NCBI GenBank assembly: GCA_002943765.1 | Contig: PQWQ01000003.1 | Span: forward strand, 4,463,501 to 4,527,500 | Length of the DNA: 64,000 nt | Source of the DNA: Psoroptes ovis | Lineage: Eukaryota > Arthropoda > Arachnida > Sarcoptiformes > Psoroptidae | Reading direction: 5' to 3' | In this document: positions 13,304 through 26,006 of the stretch, in pieces | Position numbering within the stretch: the first letter of the stretch is position 1 | Layout of the letters: each line of letters starts with the position of its first letter | Notes under the pieces: generated by a model | Told to the model about the DNA's origin: nothing | What the model saw: only the letters and a program-made list of their open reading frames with translations | Databases searched by the model: none | Program-made: the position numbers and the translations under genes

Positions 13304-14083
13304 TACATATTTTTGTTTCATATGCGATAGAAAATACGAATTATTCATTCTCTTTCATTTGAACAATGCATTTTCATCATATTATCCAAAATGATGAAAA
13401 TAACATCTTAGACAACAACAGAAATTTAAGAAAATAAAAATTTCTCAGAAGACTCATCAGAAGAAGATGAGATATTTCTCTTTTGTTATTGGTCGATTCG
13501 ATTCGATTCGTTTGTTTATTCGTCAGTACCATTGATGATGGTGGTGGAATGCTGTATTCAATCGAAATTCAATGAATGAATCAATGGTTATATGTCTTCT
13601 GCACCATCTTCAAACATCAACATCTTCAAATGATTATTTTCGAATCTTTACTTTTTTGTTTGTTTGTTTTGTTTCGTGTGTTTTCAAACAAAACAAAAAT
13701 GAAATGAATTCATTTTTACATTGATTATCAATGAATACACAGTTCTAGAAAAAAAGTTTGAAAACTTTCAATTTTTTCAAATTTCAAGTCAAATTCACAA
13801 GTTATAGCCTTATGTCCAGAGTGTTTGTTGTTGATGATTTTGTTCCTTCTTCTCCGAAGATTTTCGACCAAATATTTTGTTTTATTTCATTTGTGAATGA
13901 TTCAAACTGTGTTCTTCTTCCTTGAATCAAATAAGATTCAATTAGATTAAATTTCAATTTTCCGAATCGCCGATATTTTTCTCCAAAGTGATCCGATAAT
14001 TATCTCATAATTACTGCCCTGCTACAACATACAGCATCATCATTTGCATCCATAACATTGTTGTAATTCACATATATGAAATA

Positions 14084-16236
14084 ATGGATCGGGTAATTAT
14101 ATCGTTGTTATTTAATTTTATTTTGTTTCAAATATTAGATTGTCCGAAAAGTTTTTGCCGATCATAACGTTGGAAAATCATTGAAAAATCGGCCAGAACT
14201 TTTCGGACAATCTAATATTATATTTTTCTATTTTTCCCAATTTTTCCCAAATAATATTTAATTCAATTTCAATATATTTCCTCATTGATTATCCATCGAT
14301 TATAACTATGATGATTCAATGATGATTATGTTCCCAGTTTACATCGATCAAATTATTATTATTTCTTCTATTATTATCATCAATATCCATAACATCAGTA
14401 TTATCGGATGAATTTCAATCATTACATTCAACATTATTGAATAGTAATAATAATCAAAATAATAATGATCAAAATAATAATCAATTTAATAATAATAATA
14501 ATCAAAATATCAAAGATAATAATTATAATCCAAAGGGATCTAATAATGATAATACCGATTCAAATCGTGTTCTAGAACAATTCATATGGCAACAAATAAT
14601 AACAGCACCGACTGATCCACAAAAAGCATTCGATGAACTACGTTCATCATTAGATTTGATTACAAAACAATCCAATGATAATAATCAAAATAATAATGAA
14701 CCCTTAGTAATACCACCTGAATCACCGTTATATCTTTTAGGACAATCAATTATACAGCCATCGAGATTATTCAATCGTCGATCATCTTATGGTCAATCAC
14801 CATTATTTTCAGCTGATGCATCATCATCATCATCGGCATCGCCGACAAATGATTCAATAGTAATGGAATTACAAAAATTATCATCACCAACAGCGCCACC
14901 ATTGGCAACTAATAAAAATGATAATAATAACAATAGTCCTGATCAATTAACAGCATCAAAGCGAATAATCAAACATCAATATCAGCTACCGTTGAATGCA
15001 AATAAATATATTCCCGAAATGAATCCAAAAGAATTATATCAAATGATTGCACCGATTGCTGGTGATCCGAATAAAGAACAGCCACCATTACCACCCCCGC
15101 CACCACCGTCACCACAAATTACATCTGATAACAGTGACAATAACAATAACCTTAATAATAATAATAATAATTTAAAACAAATTGATACAAATGATCATCA
15201 ATCACAACAATTGAAATCAATCACCGGTGATAATCATCGAATGATTAATCGTATTATTCAACCATTTCCATCGTTACACAATGATATATTACGTAAAAAT
15301 GTAAAACCAATCACCAAGAATCAGATGATACAAAAATCGACATCATTACCATCAATGTTGTCGGATAATGGTAGCATATTATCAATGCAAAAATATACCC
15401 GTAAAGCATTGAAACAATTACAATTGACGGATCAAAAACAAAACAAAAATCAACAACCAAATAATAATCTTAAAAAATATCCATTCCTTACTGATATTGC
15501 AGCGATTATTAAGAAAAAAAATCATCAAGGTCATCATCCATATTCACAATCACAAACATTATATGATATATTACCGATGCCATCATATGGACAACTGCAG
15601 CAAACCATACGACCCTTCAGTGGTGGTAGTTTTAGTAGTTTTGGTGGTGATAATTTTGGTTCAAATAAGCTACGATCAAGCAGTAGTAGTAATTATATAC
15701 CTGCATCACCTGCAAATCAATTTTATCAATCAGGACATTCAATAGGGCAATCACCTTCATTTCAAACTAAACAAACATATGAAATGATTGATCATCATTC
15801 AAAATCAGATGGATATTCAAATGGTTACGACCATCATAATGATGTACAACAAACATTTATGGGATCAGAAGAACCGAAAATATTGGAACCACAAATCATT
15901 GATGTTGTACCAGATGAACAACCAATTGAAATTGTATTTCGTTCATCATCGGCTAAAGTTAATATTAAACAAGTTCACACCCCGATACCTTATGATGAAG
16001 TTGAAACAACCCGTACGGAAGAAAAACCACAACGTGTGCTGCATCAATTAGTACGGCCAATCGTACAAGAAGTAGTCGAAATCATACAGCCATATCGTCA
16101 CGTTACGCAAGAAGTACGGCCAGTTATTGAAGAAATACGTACAGTGGTCGCTAAAGCATCCGATAATCCACAGCAACGTATTCAACAGGAACGATTGGGC
16201 AGAGGCCGAGGTAAAAAATGGAGAAAATCAAAGTAG
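14084..16236 (+). CDS. Secreted PYRxV-motif family protein, member 1
   Basis: Function unknown; I recognise a family only within this window. The main frame is open from 14338 without an ATG. A preceding AG acceptor and an upstream ATG-GAT-CGG followed by GTAATT (14084-14092) give M-D-R plus a strong hydrophobic stretch (IKLLLLFLLLLSS) cleavable near LS/DEF: a signal peptide. Total 635 aa. The middle is Asn/Gln-rich and disordered, with a Pro run. The C-terminal part carries two motifs shared with its paralogues: PIEIVFRSSSAKV and PYRHVTQEVRPVIEE, then a basic end (GRGRGKKWRKSK). The 245 bp intron contains a class A element. Probably an extracellular or cuticle-associated protein (inference). 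Confidence 0.75.
14133..14218 (+). mobile_element. Inverted-repeat element, class A (copy 5), intronic
   Basis: TATTAGATTGTCCGAAAAG..CTTTTCGGACAATCTAATA. Near-perfect ends; lies inside the first intron of secreted-family member 1 and makes up about a third of it. Confidence 0.92.
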
Positions 16237-16998
16237 AAATAAAACCTTTGAATTTGAAAATATCTTCAATCATTCTATGAGCAATCAATCAAATTTTATA
16301 ATTACTACCCGAATAATTTTTTGATAATAATAATTACAATCATTATAATCATAATCAAATATACATGCATAGCCAACAGCCACAATAACAATAGCCTTAA
16401 CTATAAATATATATTTTCTCCCCAGAAAAAAAAAATTGTCAAATCACATTCATAATGGCCATAAATTTTTTCTTATTTTTAAAAATATTTCAAAATATAT
16501 ATTTCTCATCATCAATATTATCATGTAATCACACCACAAATACAAATACACACAAATACACCGAAACTGCAATGTTCAAATTCGATTTGAATGCATCCTA
16601 AAGACAATCACACGCACATATACACAATTCAAAATCAACGGAAAATGCATTAATTCATGGATTAACTTAATCTTAATCTATGATATATGATATATACGAC
16701 TATCAAATCGTTCATTCATTCATTTATTCGTTTGAAAATCATCGATCAAAATTCGAAACAAAACTCGATACTCGATATTTGATCCGATCCTTTTGCACAC
16801 AAAAAAAAAATATTTTCACATATCCACTTGATGAATTTTGAAATCTAAGAAAAACTTTTGATTGAATTGAATCGAATTGAATTGATTTGCTAGGTCCAAT
16901 AATGAAATTTCCAAATTTTGACCAATACTTAAATATAGCTTATTATTATTTGTTTGTTTGTTAAATAATTTTTAATATTGTATTTCACACATAATAAT

Positions 16999-17083
16999 AT
17001 TAGATTGTCCGTAAAGTTTTTGCTGATTATATCGAAGAAAAACATTGAAAAATCAGCGAAAACTTTTCGGACAACCTAATATA
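16999..17083 (+). mobile_element. Inverted-repeat element, class A (copy 6)
   Basis: TATTAGATTGTCCGTAAAG..CTTTTCGGACAACCTAATA. The inner arm carries a compensated change (GCTGATT / AATCAGC), so the hairpin still pairs. Confidence 0.92.
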
Positions 17084-18216
17084 TTTGACAATCTATCATC
17101 ATCACAATTTAACGATTAACGGATTTTAAATTTTGTAATTTTTATTTTTATTTTTATTTTATTTTTTTTCGAATTAATTAAAATTTTTATTTGTTTTTTA
17201 TTTATCTCGAATTAAATTTAATTGGAAATTAATCGATTCGAATTAATTACACTACGAGATTCCGTACAATTACGGAAATTGAATTCAATTGTGACACTTG
17301 AAAAGTGAATATTTAATTGATTTTTGCCACAGAAAATAGGCTGAACACGTATTGTATTGAATGTATTGACTCAATCAATGAGAACATTGGCGGCTGGTGA
17401 TAGAAATGGAATCCCAACCTTTCATCCATTCAAACAAATTGAACATTGGCTGACCTGGTGCTTTATTATAATCATCAGTGAGAGTCAATGTAATGGTGTG
17501 GGAATCCTTTCTTTTTTTTTTTTTTTTTTTTGACAGCTTCAATACCTACAAATTATTTCAATCAATTTGCACCTTTATCATCAGCCATTCAAGTGTTGAA
17601 AGTGTTGATCAATGGCTTGATATGATCAATGTTTTCGCAACTTTTAATTGTTTTATGGAAAACAAATCTTTGAAAACCGAGATTGAATTGAACTTGATTG
17701 AAATCATCAAACAATTAATTAAGATTTTTTCGTATGAACTCTGAAATTTAATTAATCTTTTCATTGAATTAATTTGGATTATTAAATCAATCAATCAATA
17801 GATCGATCGATCGATTTGTTTCTTGTTGAAATATATTTTCGCTTGCATTTAGCCAACATGATTGCGGATAGCAGCTCTTCGTTTAAGATGATCATCATCA
17901 GCATCAAAATTTTGGAAATTTTGTCAAAAATAAATGAAAAAATATGAAAAATGACATCCGAAATGGCATATGTATGTATGTATGGTGAGAACAAATATTT
18001 CAGATATAAATACAATGTTTATATCTATGTGTTTGTTGTTGAAATGGTGTACACACCATACACACACAAACATCTCTGCCAATATGCGGAAGCTATATTG
18101 GTTTATTATTGTTTGTTTGAATTGAAATCTAATCATACAAACACAAAGATAGACAAACACTGGATTGGAAAATGATGATGATGATGAACAAAATAAACAT
18201 TTTACCTGAATATATA

Positions 18217-18299
18217 TAATAGGTTGTCCCATAAGTTTTAGCCGTTTTTAAAACGTTTTTCATTCAAAAAACGGCAAAAACTTATGGGACAGCCTAATA
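18217..18299. mobile_element. Inverted-repeat element, class C (copy 7), nested in a larger palindrome
   Basis: TAATAGGTTGTCCCATAAG..CTTATGGGACAGCCTAATA. Outside it, ACATTTTACCTGAAT on the left is the exact reverse complement of ATTCAGGTAAAATGT on the right. Confidence 0.9.
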
Positions 18300-18432
18300 C
18301 ATTCAGGTAAAATGTGAACAATGTGAACGAATGATGATGGTGAAAAACTGGCTGAATAAGATGCTAAAGATGCTTCAGATGATTATATTGTATTGTGACT
18401 GTGTATATTTTTAAATATTTTGTCTTGAATAT

Positions 18433-18529
18433 TAATTGGTTGTCCGAAAAGTTCACGGCTTAATCAAACGGCTTAATCAATCGGAGTTGCTGAATGAAAA
18501 TTGGCCAAAACTTTTCGGACAACTTTATA
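18433..18529 (-). mobile_element. Inverted-repeat element, class B (copy 8)
   Basis: TTGGTTGTCCGAAAAG..CTTTTCGGACAACTTTATA. The GGCTTAATCAA segment is duplicated, making this copy longer than the others. Confidence 0.8.
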
Positions 18530-18733
18530 ATTATTTGAACAATAAAAGAAAATGAAATGATAATAATAATAATAATAAGTATTCATTGTTCATAACATCA
18601 TCATCATCATCATCATCACATCAATCATTATTTCATAATAATAATAATAAACAAATATATATTAATACAATTAATTTTTAAATTATTATTATTTTCAAAC
18701 ACGTGTGATAATAATAAATGTTTGACATATATA

Positions 18734-18819
18734 TATTCAAGTTGTACGAAAAGTTTATTCCGCTTAATCAATAGAGTCGTTAATCAAAATCGGCCAAAAC
18801 ATTCCGGACAGCCTAATAT
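18734..18819 (-). mobile_element. Inverted-repeat element, class B (copy 9)
   Basis: A degenerate copy: TTGTACGAAAAG at the left end and CATTCCGGACAGCCTAATA at the right; core CCGCTTAATCAATAGAGTCG. Confidence 0.78.
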
Positions 18820-19655
18820 TTTCGATCGATTGAATTCAGATCAAATCGATTGGATTGATTGATTGATTGATTTGTTATGATTTTTGATTCAATTTTCAAG
18901 AGGAAATCAATCAAAAATTCATTTGTAAAAATGTGAGAAATGAAATTTTCAATGAAATATTGATATTTGATTGACAGTGTTTAGTCAATATGAATCAATT
19001 ATTGATTGATTCGAGGAATATTGATCTTTGGTTCTCATAAATATTTAAAAAATTCAAAATCATTTAATTCAAAAATTGATTTGACAATTTTGCTTCATTT
19101 ATTTTTCTCGCGTAGATTTCCATTTTGATTTTACACGTGTTGAAATCAGTGTTAATCAGTTAACTGATTTCTGTCTCTTTTCTTAAAAATGAAATCATGA
19201 CAAAATTTGTGTAATCTATTTTGGCTTGAAATAATTTAGTTTGTCTTAGACGACGATGATGATGATGATGATGATGATTTCCAAAGACTATACATATGAA
19301 ATTTAATTAATGAAAATTTTCATGTTCCTGGTATTTGATTTGAAGTGAAGAAATTTGAAATAATGAAATTTAAAGAAATTGAATGTTTCATTCATTCATT
19401 CAATGATTGAATTGCATTGAATTTAAGTCTTATTTTTCAAAGGTTTATTTATTCATCAAAGTGAAGGTTTATTCAAAGTGGAGATTTATCTAAGTGAATT
19501 TTTTGAATTTTTGAAAATACAAGTGAATCGATTGGTCACTTTTTGAATTGATTGATTCGAATTGATTTGAATCTAGTTCATCATCGTTATATTTTCATTT
19601 CATTGATTGATTAATGAATCATTTTTTTTCAAATAAATAAATAAATGATTAAAAA

Positions 19656-20660
19656 ATGATTCGTTACATTAAATCAATCATAATCAATGTACTGTTATTA
19701 TTGAATAATTTCAATTATCTCCATCAATTATTCATCATAAGACCAGTACAATCGATTGAATTGTCATTTGACCAACAGCAGCAGCAACAGCAACAATATT
19801 TGAATCAATTTCAACCCCTTCAGCAACCCGTTGATCCACCTTCACCATCATTATCGACAATATTTGATTATAAAAATGATCTATTAGATCATTTATATGG
19901 TGGTATATTGAATACCCAGTTGCCCGTAAAACCAACTGATACACAGCTATCAAAATCAGCTGATTTAATATTTAAATTTCTTGATAATACTAATAATAAT
20001 CAGATTATTAATGATAATGATTCACCAATTGTTCAACGAATCATCGCGACAGATGAAATATTACCATCGAAATCGATCGATGGTCATTCTTCTTTGTCTG
20101 ATGGTTCATCATCATCTTCATCATTATCATCATATTCAACTGTAGCACCAGACAAGCTAGAAATACCAATCACTAATAATATTGACCAACCAGTCGAACA
20201 GCCGCACACTGATTATGAACAATTATCAGTGAATGTCAATGGTTTCAATCATCCTGTCAAAATGATTTTCCATTCACATTCACGTCCAATGATGGTTAAA
20301 CATATTCAAGATGATACACCACCACCAACACCAACGCAACCACCATCATCATTACCATTATTAGCATCAGAATTGTCACGATCATCATTGGCTCCACCAG
20401 TATCATCATTACCACAAAATGAATTAAATGAACAAAAGGTTACCGATTCAAATGATGCACAACAATTATGTAATGTTGAACGACATAATATTTTAGAACA
20501 AATTGTTGAGGAAATCTACAAAATTATTCAACCATTTCGCCGAGATACCGCCGAAAGTGATCCATATATCGAAAAATTTGATTCACCCGCGAATTATGTA
20601 TCAGATTCATCAATGATTGCCATGAGCAAGGATGATGATATACCGAATTATTCTGATTAA
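19656..20660 (+). CDS. Secreted PYRxV-motif family protein, member 2 (single exon, diverged)
   Basis: 334 aa, function unknown. M-I-R-Y-I-K followed by SIIINVLLLL forms a signal peptide. The M-I-R start corresponds to the short start exons of members 1, 3 and 4, but here no intron interrupts it. Gln-rich and Ser-rich low-complexity regions follow. PVKMIFHSHSRPMMV aligns with PIEIVFRSSSAKV of member 1. The C-terminal motif is degraded to PFRRDTAESDPYIEK, losing the usual QEVRPVIEE. The reading frame is intact, so I call it a gene and not a pseudogene; relaxed constraint is possible. Confidence 0.72.
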   Translation: MIRYIKSIIINVLLLLNNFNYLHQLFIIRPVQSIELSFDQQQQQQQQYLNQFQPLQQPVDPPSPSLSTIFDYKNDLLDHLYGGILNTQLPVKPTDTQLSKSADLIFKFLDNTNNNQIINDNDSPIVQRIIATDEILPSKSIDGHSSLSDGSSSSSSLSSYSTVAPDKLEIPITNNIDQPVEQPHTDYEQLSVNVNGFNHPVKMIFHSHSRPMMVKHIQDDTPPPTPTQPPSSLPLLASELSRSSLAPPVSSLPQNELNEQKVTDSNDAQQLCNVERHNILEQIVEEIYKIIQPFRRDTAESDPYIEKFDSPANYVSDSSMIAMSKDDDIPNYSD

Positions 20661-20817
20661 AATTTGAAATTTTAATAATTAATTATTATAAGAATTTATC
20701 AAAATTGCCGTAAAATGGCGCTAATTTTTACAAATTGAAATTGAATGAATGAAAATTTAAAATTTTAAAAATTTTGAAAATTTTAAAAATTGAAAATTAT
20801 TTTAAATCATCGTCAAC

Positions 20818-20873
20818 AGATGGCCACAGTGTTCGGGTGAAATAAAGATTTCACCAAAACACTAACGCCATCT
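20818..20873. repeat. 56 bp imperfect hairpin
   Basis: AGATGGC / GCCATCT outer arms, AGTGTT / AACACT middle arms and GGTGAAAT / ATTTCACC inner arms around an AAAG loop. Lies about 160 bp after the stop of secreted-family member 2. Confidence 0.8.
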
Positions 20874-23168
20874 TATTTATTATTTTCGAATTAAATTCAA
20901 ATTTTTTTTATTTTCATTTTTTGAATTAAAATTTCATAAATTCAAAATTTCTTGGAAAATAAAGTACAAAATATTTAAACTTTGACCTTTCACTGATTGA
21001 CCTAAATTTATTATTTTATTCTTGTCAAACATATTGACTCAAATATTTTTCCTGCTTGAAAATCGAAATTGACAGGTTTTGATTTTCTTCCATTGATTTT
21101 CAATGGAATTTGAATTTATCCATACACACACAGACAAAGCAAAAATTGAAATCAAAAATTCAATGAATGCTATTTTTAAATAATAGATCATTTTTCTCAT
21201 TGATTCCATTGAACAAAAATTATTTATTTATTTGTCAAAATATTGCTTAAAGCACAATTGAAAAATATAAGGCGTCTACCATTCATTCAATGAATGAATG
21301 AATGAATCGAAAAAATAAATGAATCCAACTATTAATACAAACACACACACAATGAAGAAAATGTGATACTAATCACACACTGAATAATAATCAATTCAAA
21401 ACTGATGAATTTATTTGTCCAAATATTTTTGTGGATCAATTAATTCCTATAATAAATGAATGAATGAACAAATGAATCAATGTATGAATGAATGAAGGAC
21501 ACACAAAAAGTGATAATTTATTATTATTTGTGTGTTTCAAATGTGAATAATAACAACAATTAATTATTATTATTTGAAACAATTGTATTATGAAATAATA
21601 ATAGTAATGGAAGAATAAGTCAATTTGATAATTAATCACCTCTATCGCGCTTGTTTTCTTTGCTAATATTAACAATTCATAATATTAATCAATATCGAAA
21701 AACAATTGAGTAATATCAATCAGTATGTTTTGATTGATTTGCAAGTGATTTGATTTGATTTTGATTCAAAAATCCAATGAATTCAATGTATAATTGTATT
21801 GTTTTGTTTTATTTGGAATAACATTGAACATTCAATCGATTCGCCATTCGATTCGGATTATTTATTTTGTTTTCTTGAATATAAGGCTATAGGTACTCGA
21901 TTGAATTCAATTATTTATTTATCAGGAATTTCTTGAATTCTTGAATTAATTCTTTGAAGATTTTCAAAGCATTCAAATGCTTCAGAAGGGTTTGAAATTC
22001 AAAAGGGTTTGAAATCCTAAATTATCCTCAAATCAAATGCAATGAAATAATTGAAATGTTGCTCGTTATTGCAATCGCGCCCTAATTATCAAGGATAATT
22101 TGAAACGATTTTCTTGATTTTCGAATTGATTCTTCAGCCAAAAAAATTGAAATTTACTGCTTTGAAACAAGTTTTTTCCAATCAAAAATACACACATGAT
22201 TAATAATTAAATGACATTTTCATTAAATGATTTTGATTATTATTAAAATTTCATCGATTTAATTTAATTTAAATTATTTTTTTCGAATCAACAATTATCA
22301 TTTAAGGGTGTTTAATGCAATTTATGATTGTCATTATATTTATCTATGACAATTATCATATAGCCATTTTCAGCTTCAAATATATCCATTTCAAGTATGA
22401 TCATTTTGTTTTATTTTAATTATAATTAATCGATTCATTGAATCGATTGATCGAATTATTATTTTTCATAATTATAACTGTGGTGGAGTATTATCATCCT
22501 TATTTTTAAATAAATGGTTGATTTAAATATTTGAATTTTATTAATGTGAAAATATTCGAATTTCCATTTGATTTTCATTAATGGCTATTTCCATTTGATT
22601 GAAACTAATCAAATTATCTTAATCCTTTGATTATTATTATTATTTTGATTGAATTTTTCTGCCTCTTTTAACCAGTAAATTGTCGAATCGATCGATCGAA
22701 ATCGTATTATTGATTCACATTAATTCATTGATTTTCTCTTATTGATTTTTGAATATTTTCCAATTTTTCTTCAAATTTCGCTTAGCAAATCTTGTTCTTG
22801 CTATATATCGGTATTTGTGAGGTAAACGCCACAAGGATATTTATTGATTATGGTGTTGGTGTGTTAGTGTGTGTATTTGATCCAGTTTTTTTTTTACCTT
22901 TGATTTTATCATTAAATCTATTTTAGGTTTCTGCTCCTTGTTTTGTGCCCAATAGGCACAAATTTTCAAAATTTTCAAATTTTGAAAATTTGAAATTTTG
23001 TGAATTCAAAGCTATTTTCGAAGGTATTTTCAGATATGATGATGATTGTGTATAAGTATTTGTTCATATGTATGCTTGTATATTTATAGATGAACAAAAT
23101 TTTAATTGTTTTCATTCAAAGGATCGATAAATCGATTTGTTTGGATCTATTCGAATTTTGAATCAAAT

Positions 23169-23252
23169 TATTAGGTTGTCCTAAATGTTTTTGCCGATTA
23201 TATCATAGGTAATCATGAGAAAATCGGCAAGAACTTATCGGACAACCGAATA
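23169..23252 (+). mobile_element. Inverted-repeat element, class A (copy 10)
   Basis: ATTAGGTTGTCCTAAATG..CTTATCGGACAACCGAATA; the inner GCCGATTATATC and AAATCGGC are intact. Confidence 0.88.
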
Positions 23253-24772
23253 TTTGATTTGAACCTAATATTTGATCAATTGGAATTTAAATTCAGTCAA
23301 AAATTAATCTAATTTCAAATTTTGTCTAAATAAGATCAATGGACAACCACACTAAGTTAAATATTTTTGTGTGTGTATCATTTATTATTTTCGTACGAAA
23401 AAGAAATCGAAATTAATTCAAAATTTTTTTTTCTTCTTCAATTTCCTATGAAATTAAAGATTATCATCATAGATTTCTTTTTTAAAGTCAAGCTTTCCGT
23501 TGTCCGGCATATAATCATGATTTAAACTCTGAAAATGCCGGCAATTTCTAATATGTTATGCATTTTAAGACGTATTGATACGTGAGCGGCAATTTTAATT
23601 CAACATTACATAAACGTATTAATACGTCATTAACAATTTTTTTGATTAAATTTTTTTTTCTTGCCACAATCTTTAAAATGGTCATTTTATTTCATTTTTT
23701 TTTTATTATCTTCAACGATGGCCAACAACACTTTGTATTTATTAATATGCATTGGAAACACATATATTGAGACACACATCTTGGAAATCGTAAGAAAAAT
23801 GGGTCCAAAAAAAACAAAAATACATTCATAGTAAATGATTACACTAAGTATACACGAACCGGATATACCTGTGAATGATAGAAATCATTTCAAAAAAAAA
23901 TGTCTTAAAGAAAAATATCTTAGAAACAAACTAAGATTCGAAATACAAACACATCGTAAGATATGGAAAGCTCTAAGATCAAATCAAAAATAATAATCGT
24001 AACATATGAGATGGTGCATAAACATATGGTGAACATTTTTCCCCATAAAATTTTTGATAAAATTTCAATCATTTTTTCATAACACTGATAGGTTGAAATT
24101 GTCACGAATGTACAGGTTTGCACGTATAGTAAAGTATAATAAAAATCAAGAAAAACATCTTCGAAACCATATGGAAATATTAATAATATGAATATGAATA
24201 ATACCTTTAAGCTAAATACCTTGTCCAAGCTTCAAAATATCTTGTTATCTTAGTTCGAAAACTTAGGACTTTGAGTTTGAATTTTGTTTCATCTCTGAGA
24301 TCAATGATTGATTTAATTGATTGATGATGGTGATTAAATTTAATAATTAAAAAATATCGATATTGTACCGTTGTATATATCGATATATATCGATTATGAT
24401 TTGAAAATGATCGATTGATTAATTTTCGAATCGATATCAGTGTTGGTACCGGACAAGAAATATATTGGAAAATTAATTAATTAATTAAACTTTAATCAAT
24501 CTTAGAAATTTGTTTGACCATTGCTCAAAAACCAAGCATCGCATATAAGGCAACAAATCTTAAAGAAAACTTCCGTAATTGTAATCGAAATCGTAAGAAG
24601 AGAAAAATCGATTTCATCTTATTTGAAATTTTTTTTTTCAGAAATTAATCACATGTGAATAGGGGCAAAGAAATTGGAAAATTGGAAATTTGATACAAAT
24701 ATATTTTGGCAAATATTTCAAGTAGTTTTACTAAGGCTGCTGCAATCATCATTGATTTCAATTGATTTATAA

Positions 24773-24897
24773 TTACACGGTTTAAAGTTTTAATTCGTAG
24801 TTTTAAAATTGAATTTCGTAATTTTAAGGTTTAAAATTGCCTTCAAAACTACGAAAATTAATTGTAAAACTCTGAATTAAAACTTTAAATCCTGTAT
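24773..24897 (+). mobile_element. Second palindromic family, copy 1
   Basis: About 123 bp. Left arm GGTTTAAAGTTTTAATTCGT, right arm ACTCTGAATTAAAACTTTAA; interior contains AAAATTGAATTTCGTAATTT and AAAACTACGAAAATTAATTG. Unrelated to the TTGTCC elements. Confidence 0.85.
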
Positions 24898-25559
24898 TAT
24901 TAAAAAATAATTTCGACCAAGTGAAAATGTATCGAAATTATCATTTGTAAAATTTCATTAAATAGTCGAACAGTCAGACCAGTGGTCAATGAGGATGAAA
25001 AAGAAATATTTACATTTACATTTCCTATTTGATCTAATTTTATTTTATTTTTTTGAAAAATCCAATGATTAATATTATGGCTGAATTGACACTTGAAAAT
25101 GTCCATTTATTATTTATAATTTGGAGATGCTCAAAGAGTTTATAGTTTTTTGTTTGGTCAATAAATCATCTTGAATTGACTGAATCAAAATGATTTCCAA
25201 TTGATAAATATTAATTTGAATCAATAAATCAATCAAACACATTTTTCGAAAATTATGTTCGAACAAACTTAATTCGACAATTGAATCACTTTATATTTGG
25301 ATTATTATCAATTTCTTTAAGACAAATTTTCGACAAATTTTTTTCGAGAAAAATTTAAAATTTTTAATTTTCCCGAATTTCTTTGAAAAAATATTTTCAT
25401 GAAATAAGATTAGATTAAAATCAAATGATGATGTAAGATGGAAGATTCGAATCGATTAATACTGATATATTTGAAATTTTGAAAATTTGAAATTTTAAAA
25501 AAATGAGAAAATTTCCGTAAAACAAAATAATAATAATTTTTGTTCAATTTTATTATTAT

Positions 25560-25682
25560 CACAAGGTTTAAAGTTTTAATTCGTAGTTTTAAAATTGAAT
25601 TTCGTAATTTTACCATTTGAAATTTCATTGAAAACTACGAAAATCAACTTTAAAACTCTGAATAAAAACTTTAAACCTTGTA
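25560..25682 (+). mobile_element. Second palindromic family, copy 2
   Basis: ACAAGGTTTAAAGTTTTAAT at one end and AACTTTAAACCTTGTA at the other. Shares the AAAATTGAATTTCGTAATTT interior with copy 1, about 0.8 kb away, in the same orientation. Confidence 0.88.
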
Positions 25683-25920
25683 TTTCAGAAAAAAAAATTT
25701 GCAGCCAAACTCCTTAATCTATAATTTCATTTCATTTTAATATCATATCTTTTGATAATAATTACAATTTTTTTTTCAATTTCATTTCACTTCCAGGTGT
25801 TAAACAAACAAACAAACAAACAACTGACGACAAACTATTTAAACATTTTGTTGTTTTAATACTTGCGGCCAATTCACTGTGTACTTTTTATAATTTTTAA
25901 TTTTCAAATTATTTTCATAT

Positions 25921-26006
25921 ATATTAGGCTGTCCGTAAAGTTCATCCCGCTTAATCGAATAGAGTTGCTCATGAAAATCGGCCAAAACTTTTCGGACAAC
26001 CTTGAA
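25921..26006 (-). mobile_element. Inverted-repeat element, class B (copy 11)
   Basis: ATTAGGCTGTCCGTAAAG..CTTTTCGGACAACCTTGAA, with CCGCTTAATCGAATAGAGTT in the core. Confidence 0.88.

Larger units (their letters stand above)
9123..14083. other. Intergenic between divergent INTS3 and the first secreted-family gene
   Basis: Contains a (CA)n tract (about 9770-9790), poly(A/T) runs, and inverted-repeat elements at 12222, 12535 and 13217. The 10-mer AAGGCTATAG occurs at 11165-11174. Sequence near 9960-10040 (AGATGTCGCTATAAA, then a poly-T run) could be the INTS3 promoter, but nothing fixes the start site. No credible exon was found. Confidence 0.5.
16237..19655. other. Intergenic between secreted-family members 1 and 2
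   Basis: An AATAAA follows the stop codon almost immediately (16238-16243). The interval holds four inverted-repeat elements (16999, 18217, 18433, 18734) and short trinucleotide tracts (18598-18617, 19250-19276). No coding exon was supported. Confidence 0.5.
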
